A stretch of DNA of 36,204 nt, taken from IMG/VR virus record IMGVR_UViG_3300009182_000172, positions 1 through 36,204 of that record; one strand, given 5' to 3'. Both the position numbers and the translations under genes were made by a program. Below are positions 31,459 through 36,204 of the stretch, one piece after another. Source of the DNA: a virus. The notes under the pieces were generated by a model. The model made no database searches. It saw only the letters and a program-made list of their open reading frames with translations, and was not told the origin of the DNA. Every line of letters starts with the position of its first letter. Position 1 is the stretch's first letter.

Positions 31459-32808
31459 CCAAGATTAAGTTTATGGCGTCCAAATAGAACCTCCGACTAC
31501 CAATTTTTAGATCGTACGATATCTGAACGCTATACTGTAGGTGGCGTAGACATCCACGTACACAAATATATGGGGCCTATTGTAGACACTACAGCCAACC
31601 CCGGCAATGCTGATGCTACTTTACCTGTTTACAGCAGTCAAAATCCTCTATTCATCGAAGATTTACTACTGCTGGAAAATCGTGACAGATCGTATGATCC
31701 CAATATCTATATAATGCGCGGTGTTTATACTCATAGTGACATCGATTTTGACTTAACACAATTTGGATTATTCTTAAACAACGACACACTTTTTATCACA
31801 TTTCATTATAACAATATGATAGACACATTTGGTCGTAAGTTAATGTCCGGCGATGTATTAGAATTACCCAACTTAAAAGATTATTATCCGCTTAACACAA
31901 ACATTACTCGTGCGCTGCCCAAATATTATGTAATTCAAGATGCTTCCTATGCTGCCGAAGGATTTAGTCAAACTTGGCTACCTCACTTATGGCGTGTTAA
32001 AGCTACACCAATGGTCAACGCACAAGAATATCAGCAGATCATTAATCAACCACTTATGCCGGATAATGTGTGGGACAGTGGTAATTTTTATCCCGGCGGT
32101 ATGGTGGTTGATAACGGTGGTAAATACTACGAAGCCACAAAAAATGTCCCGCCGGGCACTGATATCAATGATCCAAATTATTGGGCACTGATTGAAAAAC
32201 CAACTACAGTCGGCGATATTACATCTACGCGCAACAAAGATCTTGCCATCAATGATGCGCTAGTGGCTCAAGCCAATATAGAAGTCCCGCTTAGTGGTTA
32301 CGATAATGTCGCATTTTATATACTGCCCACTACACCACTCAGTGAACCTGCCGGCGAAGGATTATTTGCCGACGAAACTGCTCCTAAGGTAGACGGCACA
32401 CAACCCGACGAAGGCACTACACCTAAATCCTTTGGCTATACCATGGGCTACTTAACCGGCGATAATATGGCGCCAAATGGATTGCCAGTTACACCGGGTG
32501 TGAGTTTTCCTTTATCGCCCGCAAGTGGAGATTATTGTTTGAGATTAGATTATTTTCCAAATCGTTTGTTTAGATTCAACGGGTCAATGTGGCTAGCCAT
32601 TAGTGACGACGTGCGCACACCATTGGATTGGGGATTGTCAAATACCACACAACGTTCCAGTTTTGTCAACAATCCTTATACTGTGCCCACAACAGATCAA
32701 GGTAACATACCAAGTCGTCAAAGTTTATCACAGTTACTTAAACCTGAAGCAGATAACGGTAATGCCGGCGGTAATTTACCGCCTAACCCGCCGCCTAGAG
32801 GACGATAA
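31456..32808 (+). CDS. Virion structural protein of the neck/tail region (gp14-like position)
   Basis: 450 residues from an ATT start. The 38 residues before the first ATG include SLWRPNRTSDYQFLDRTIS and VGGVDIHVHKYMGP, which read as normal conserved protein and continue smoothly into the rest, so an ATG start at 31570 would truncate it. Later blocks are LLLLENRDRSYDP, FDLTQFGLFLNNDTLFITFH, GRKLMSGDVLELP and WLPHLWRVKATPM. Similar proteins are virion components of aquatic T4-like phages. Order before gp15 and a GDVLELP block suggest a neck protein like gp14, but this is weak. A gp15 gene follows with a TAAATG junction. Confidence 0.7.
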   Translation: MPRLSLWRPNRTSDYQFLDRTISERYTVGGVDIHVHKYMGPIVDTTANPGNADATLPVYSSQNPLFIEDLLLLENRDRSYDPNIYIMRGVYTHSDIDFDLTQFGLFLNNDTLFITFHYNNMIDTFGRKLMSGDVLELPNLKDYYPLNTNITRALPKYYVIQDASYAAEGFSQTWLPHLWRVKATPMVNAQEYQQIINQPLMPDNVWDSGNFYPGGMVVDNGGKYYEATKNVPPGTDINDPNYWALIEKPTTVGDITSTRNKDLAINDALVAQANIEVPLSGYDNVAFYILPTTPLSEPAGEGLFADETAPKVDGTQPDEGTTPKSFGYTMGYLTGDNMAPNGLPVTPGVSFPLSPASGDYCLRLDYFPNRLFRFNGSMWLAISDDVRTPLDWGLSNTTQRSSFVNNPYTVPTTDQGNIPSRQSLSQLLKPEADNGNAGGNLPPNPPPRGR

Positions 32809-34200
32809 ATGGCACAACAGTACTTTTTTGATGGTCAGATTCGGCGTTATCTAACACAATTTGCGCGTATGTTCAGCGGATTCTCAGTGGAGTTTGGTCG
32901 CAACGAAGCTGGTGCTGCCAACACGGGCGATACATTATATCGAGTACCTGTGAGATATGGCGACGCCAGTCGCCAAGCTCAAACTATCATGCAGGATAAT
33001 TCAGCAAATAATATGCCATCAACCCCGTTAATGACCTTTTATATTACCGGGCTGGATTACGACAGACCACGTATGCAGAATCCCACATACGTAGATAATA
33101 AAGCTATACGCCAAAGACAATACGATGCTGCTACAAATACCTACGAAACTACTCAGGGTAATGCGTTTACTGTTGAACGTTATATGCCAGCGCCTTATAA
33201 ATTGTCAATTAACTTAGATATCTGGACTAGTAATACTAATCAAAAAATGCAGATATTAGAACAAATCTTACCGCTATTTAACCCTAGCTTAGAAATACAA
33301 AGTACAGATAATTTTTTAGATTGGACCAGCTTAAGTATAGTCGAATTAGTCAGCAGCGGATGGTCGAGCAAACCAATTCCGCAAGGCACCGCAGACCCCA
33401 TCGAGATTAGTACTTTAAAGTTTGCTTTACCTATTTGGCTGTCGCTACCAGCTAAAGTTAAGAAACTGGGAGTAGTAGAAACTATTATTGCCAGCATCTA
33501 CGACGGCAGCGGCGATTTAGTCAACGCTATTTCCAACAATGATCTGCTGCTAGGTACGCGACAATATATTACACCATACAGATATCAAGTTGTGTTAATA
33601 GGTAATAAACTTCAGATACTGGCTCAAAGTGCTGTGGTAGATGAACCTAACTATGCGTTAGCGCCGCCTGATCCCGTAACTACCAGCAATCTAACATGGA
33701 CACCAATTGTCAATATGTACGGTGTATTGCGACCGGGCATCAGTTTAATTGCGTTAACACAAGAAGATGGAAGTCAAGTGTATGGCACGGTGGCCTTTGA
33801 CCCTACAAATGATCAATTTTTATTGTTTACCATTATCTCAGAGTCTATACCCTCTAATACATTGCCAGCAGTGAACTCGGTGATAAATCCGCAGTTAAGT
33901 GGGCCAGACTATGGCTTACCTGCAGCGGCGGTTGGGCAAAGGTATCTGTTGACTGAACCAGTTGGGGCAGCTCCGGGTTGGTTAGGCACTGCTGGTCAAA
34001 GTGTAACAGCTTATCCCAACGATATAATTGAATATGATGGCTCACGCTGGGTCATTTCTTTTAGTGGTGAAAGCAGTCCTGGTAATATACAATATGTAAC
34101 AAATATAGTCACTGAGATACAATATAAGTGGACCGGCTATAATTGGGTTAAGTCATATCAAGGGCTCTACCCAGGAGGTCAGTGGTCAATTATAATCTAA
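32809..34200 (+). CDS. 15: Proximal tail sheath stabilisation protein gp15
   Basis: 463 residues (T4: 272). The N-terminal 210 residues match gp15 in pattern: YFFDGQIRRYLTQFARMFSG, LYRVPVRYGD, ERYMPAPYKLSINLDIWTS, then QILEQILPLFNPSLEI. gp15 caps the finished tail and joins it to the head neck. The extra C-terminal ~200 residues are beta-rich, with GxxW-type repeats (YDGSRWVISF). AGGA ribosome-binding site. Confidence 0.8.
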   Translation: MAQQYFFDGQIRRYLTQFARMFSGFSVEFGRNEAGAANTGDTLYRVPVRYGDASRQAQTIMQDNSANNMPSTPLMTFYITGLDYDRPRMQNPTYVDNKAIRQRQYDAATNTYETTQGNAFTVERYMPAPYKLSINLDIWTSNTNQKMQILEQILPLFNPSLEIQSTDNFLDWTSLSIVELVSSGWSSKPIPQGTADPIEISTLKFALPIWLSLPAKVKKLGVVETIIASIYDGSGDLVNAISNNDLLLGTRQYITPYRYQVVLIGNKLQILAQSAVVDEPNYALAPPDPVTTSNLTWTPIVNMYGVLRPGISLIALTQEDGSQVYGTVAFDPTNDQFLLFTIISESIPSNTLPAVNSVINPQLSGPDYGLPAAAVGQRYLLTEPVGAAPGWLGTAGQSVTAYPNDIIEYDGSRWVISFSGESSPGNIQYVTNIVTEIQYKWTGYNWVKSYQGLYPGGQWSIII

Positions 34201-34209
34201 GTACTTACA

Positions 34210-34689
34210 GTGAGTGTAAATACTTTTATGAACGAAGCACACAGTAATATTGATGCCGTAGGCGTTTGGTTTTATTCTGCCGCCACAAAAAGATATTTGT
34301 TTTTGATGAGGAATGACGACAAGCATCCGCAATGCTGGTCTTTACCTGGTGGAAAAGTTGAATCAGGCGAATCTCTAATGACTACGATGACGCGAGAATG
34401 CCAGGAAGAGATTGGCAGCATGCCAGAATACATAAAGATTATTCCTTTGGAAAAATTTACCAGTATTGATAATAAATTTTGCTATCATACATTTTTTTGT
34501 GTAGTCGAAGAAGAATTTACACCCGTACTAAATAGTGAACATTACGGATACGCATGGATTGATGCTGGAACTAATCCTAGGCCAATGCACCCTGGGCTAT
34601 GGTCTACAGTTAATTTCCAAGCAGTACAAAGTAAAATTTCAGTAGTACAGCAGCTTTATACGTCACAAAAACTGATAAAATGTCTGTAA
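34210..34689 (+). CDS. NUDIX hydrolase
   Basis: 159 residues from a GTG at 34210 (an ATG at 34228 is the alternative). The NUDIX box GGKVESGESLMTTMTRECQE followed by EIG fits Gx5Ex7REUxEExGU with all catalytic Glu residues. WSLPGGK and the pattern around it resemble GDP-mannose or nucleotide-sugar mannosyl hydrolases and MutT-like enzymes; the substrate cannot be told. It follows gp15 by 9 bases and its 3' end overlaps the opposing gene by 34 bases. Confidence 0.85.
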   Translation: MSVNTFMNEAHSNIDAVGVWFYSAATKRYLFLMRNDDKHPQCWSLPGGKVESGESLMTTMTRECQEEIGSMPEYIKIIPLEKFTSIDNKFCYHTFFCVVEEEFTPVLNSEHYGYAWIDAGTNPRPMHPGLWSTVNFQAVQSKISVVQQLYTSQKLIKCL

Positions 34690-35318
34690 GTAAAATTTTC
34701 AGTGTTGGGTAGCGATAACCATTCTTCGGGCATGTTGTCTTTATTGCCTACCATGATAAATGTAGTTCCGCTATATGCTTTTATTACTTCGGCGATGTGT
34801 AGAACAGAATCTCTTCGTGTAATTGGTGTTTCGCTAGTATAACCCAACATATAAATTTCTTTGTGACCGTCAAACGCGGCGAGGTACAACGGCAGTGCCT
34901 CTGTACACAAATGAGGATTCATTGGGATTAAATAAAATTCACCAGGTTTAGTGATACAATTTCTTGCGGTAGTATAAACTATATTACTTTCAACGTATTT
35001 GTTTTCAACTAAGGGTACTAGATTAGTTAAATCTGTATCAACTGAAAAATCCAGCGTCATGTGATGAGCTGTTTTAGCTGTGCCATATGTTTGCAGTGTT
35101 CTACTTGCCAGTAGTCCGCCATTGTGTGATTCCAGTATTCTGTAGTTAAAAGATTTATAGTCTATGTCACTGCATATACAAGCGGCCATCCCTGACAGAT
35201 GCTCGTTTGTGATGGGATTGTCAATCCATACACGCTTTTCTTCTTTCTTACCCTGTGACCACTTTGACTCAATAATCACAAATTCACCAAAGTAATCTTT
35301 ACGATATCTAGCATCCAT
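34656..35318 (-). CDS. Hypothetical protein (220 aa)
   Basis: An alpha/beta protein of unknown function. GEFYLIPMNPHLCTEALPLY, EIYMLGYTSETPITRRDSVL and TTFIMVGNKDN suggest a small Rossmann-like domain. A GTAAATA box and TTGGA precede the ATG. Convergent with the NUDIX gene, downstream of the fibre-like gene and its terminator. Confidence 0.65.
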   Translation of the reverse strand: MDARYRKDYFGEFVIIESKWSQGKKEEKRVWIDNPITNEHLSGMAACICSDIDYKSFNYRILESHNGGLLASRTLQTYGTAKTAHHMTLDFSVDTDLTNLVPLVENKYVESNIVYTTARNCITKPGEFYLIPMNPHLCTEALPLYLAAFDGHKEIYMLGYTSETPITRRDSVLHIAEVIKAYSGTTFIMVGNKDNMPEEWLSLPNTENFTYRHFISFCDV

Positions 35319-35344
35319 TAGAGTTTTCCAATCATCATATAATA

Positions 35345-35351
35345 TATTTAC
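35345..35351 (-). promoter_or_regulatory. Late-type promoter motif GTAAATA of the 220-aa gene
   Basis: GTAAATA 26 bases before the ATG at 35318, directly after the terminator hairpin. Confidence 0.4.
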
Positions 35352-35354
35352 ACA

Positions 35355-35384
35355 AAATGATAGGACCCGCAGGTCCTATCATTT
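35355..35384 (-). terminator. Rho-independent terminator with a cUNCGg tetraloop
   Basis: A 13-bp perfect stem (AAATGATAGGACC/GGTCCTATCATTT). On the minus strand the loop is UGCG closed by C-G, a UNCG-type very stable loop, and TTTTG follows. It ends the fibre-like gene, 20 bases after its stop. Confidence 0.85.
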
Positions 35385-35403
35385 ATCATGCTAGCTATGC
35401 TTT

Positions 35404-36204
35404 TTACACACGGCCTACAACTATTTCAATAACTCCAGTAACACCATCAAAGTCTGCTAAGGCTTTACCAATTACTGTACCAACTGCGGGGTTAGCTTCT
35501 GCTCTAGCTGTACCGTCACCGTTTGATACCATTAAATCACCTTTACGTACTGTGCCAGTTACACGGCATGGTACGCGACCTGTTAATGCTATTGCTACAA
35601 CATTATCGCCAGTTAAAGTACTGTTCATCAAGTAAGCAGGATTTGTTGATACAACACCAGCTACACGTGCATCACTATCTGCTGTTGATGCTGTAACTTC
35701 AAGAGCACCGCCAAATGACACAACTGTACCTGGCTCATATAACGCGTCTGCCAAGTATTGCTCTGCCAAGTCAGCGTATTGTGCCGATGTTGCTTTAGCA
35801 AATACTGTATTGAACGGTAATGCTGTAGAACCAACGTTGCCAGTAGCACTTGTTCCGCCGTTAACAATGTTGTTGAGTGTAATTGTACCAGTACCTACAC
35901 TTAAGTTACCGCCAGTAATGTTACCACTTACACTCAGCGACGTTAATGTACCAACTGAGGTAATAGCAGTTTGACTTGCTGTAGCAACAGTACCTACGAA
36001 ACTTGTACCAGTTACTGTACCAGTTACACTTAACGAGCTTCCTGTTATCACACCACCGACAACACTAGCTGAAGTAACAGCACCAGTTACACTAACAACA
36101 CTACCTAAGTGACTACTACCTGTAATTGTACCAGTTGAGCTAATTAAACCACCAGTTAACAAGTTACCACTTGTTGTGTTACCAGTTACAGCTAATGATG
36201 TCAA
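35404..36204 (-). CDS. Tail-fibre-like protein, C-terminal part (5' end outside the window)
   Basis: 266 residues visible; the frame is open at the right edge, where the first codon is TTG inside a repeat, so the real start lies outside. Residues 1-130 are Ser/Thr/Gly/Val repeats of the form LTSLxVxGN and SVTGTVTG, typical of beta-helical fibre shafts. The C-terminal domain has QYADLAEQYLADALYEPGTV, VAGVVSTNPAYLMN, ALTGRVPCRV and KGDLMVSNGDG, a conserved end domain of many aquatic phage fibres that I would compare with self-cleaving peptidase G2-type chaperone domains. Likely a host-binding or structural fibre. Confidence 0.75.
   Translation of the reverse strand: MTSLAVTGNTTSGNLLTGGLISSTGTITGSSHLGSVVSVTGAVTSASVVGGVITGSSLSVTGTVTGTSFVGTVATASQTAITSVGTLTSLSVSGNITGGNLSVGTGTITLNNIVNGGTSATGNVGSTALPFNTVFAKATSAQYADLAEQYLADALYEPGTVVSFGGALEVTASTADSDARVAGVVSTNPAYLMNSTLTGDNVVAIALTGRVPCRVTGTVRKGDLMVSNGDGTARAEANPAVGTVIGKALADFDGVTGVIEIVVGRV
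35850..36204 (-). repeat. Degenerate coding repeats in the fibre shaft
   Basis: Repeated codons for T-G-S/N-L-S/V-V-T (SVTGTVTG, SVTGAVTS, LTSLSVSGN, LTSLAVTGN) with matching DNA stretches. They continue past the window edge. Confidence 0.6.

Noticed and set aside
31570-32808. ATG at 31570 as the start of the structural gene
   Set aside because: There is no Shine-Dalgarno there, and conserved-looking protein sequence continues upstream to an ATT with a good ribosome site.
1-36204. tRNA genes, CRISPR arrays, insertion sequences, integrase or attachment sites
   Set aside because: None seen. Gaps between genes are short and lack cloverleaf, array or terminal-repeat patterns; no transposase or integrase motifs in the frames.

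Overview
The window is a piece of the genome of a T4-like contractile-tailed phage (myovirus). The evidence is a run of recognisable T4-type genes: UvsW, UvsX, probable UvsY, gp32, split large terminase gp17, probable small terminase gp16, gp4-like head protein, tail tube gp19, tail sheath gp18, gp1-like dNMP kinase, DexA-like exonuclease, neck protein gp13 and sheath stabiliser gp15. Base composition is AT-rich. Several genes (the AAA ATPase, the 1361-residue protein, the small FKGYPR-ending proteins) look like those of aquatic T4-like phages rather than of enteric ones. The host cannot be read from the sequence, but near-consensus sigma70 promoters (TTGACA-17-TATAAT) fit a bacterium with ordinary housekeeping promoters.

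Layout. Nearly everything is on the minus strand, so it reads right to left. From 1 to 7143 lies a recombination/replication block: a partial gene at the edge, UvsW, an AAA ATPase, a methyltransferase, UvsY-like, an acidic small protein, UvsX in two pieces, and gp32. From 7292 to 24000 lies the packaging and virion block: a 1361-residue head-type protein, terminase large subunit in two pieces, a secreted NucA-type nuclease, a NodU-type carbamoyltransferase, several proteins with N-termini like T4 capsid-targeting leaders, small terminase, gp4-like, a tail-tube-fold protein and gp19. From 24043 to 31377 are the sheath, a plus-strand HNH gene, dNMP kinase, exonuclease, gp13 and two unassigned genes. 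At 31456-34689 a plus-strand operon encodes a virion structural protein, gp15 and a NUDIX hydrolase. The right edge holds an unassigned gene and the C-terminal end of a tail-fibre-like protein. No gap between genes exceeds 300 bases, and I saw no tRNA, rRNA or CRISPR array.

The most striking system is a pair of 'fractured' genes. Both UvsX and the large terminase are broken inside their Walker A (P-loop) by naturally split inteins. In each, one ORF ends in a short N-intein that starts with Cys. A second ORF begins with a 123-residue C-intein that ends in HN just before a Ser of the P-loop. Between them lies a Vsr-like homing endonuclease ORF, apparently intact in the terminase and decayed in uvsX. 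Protein trans-splicing would give a 356-residue UvsX and a 520-residue terminase.

Regulation is also readable. Four minus-strand genes have a sigma70-type promoter whose -10 box ends exactly 6 nt before the ATG, which suggests leaderless mRNAs. A second motif, (A/C/G)TAAATA, stands before many virion genes and looks like the T4-type late promoter. The other notable elements are a gp13 ribosome-binding site in a perfect hairpin loop, a strong terminator hidden antisense inside the HNH gene, and a structural gene that seems to start at ATT.
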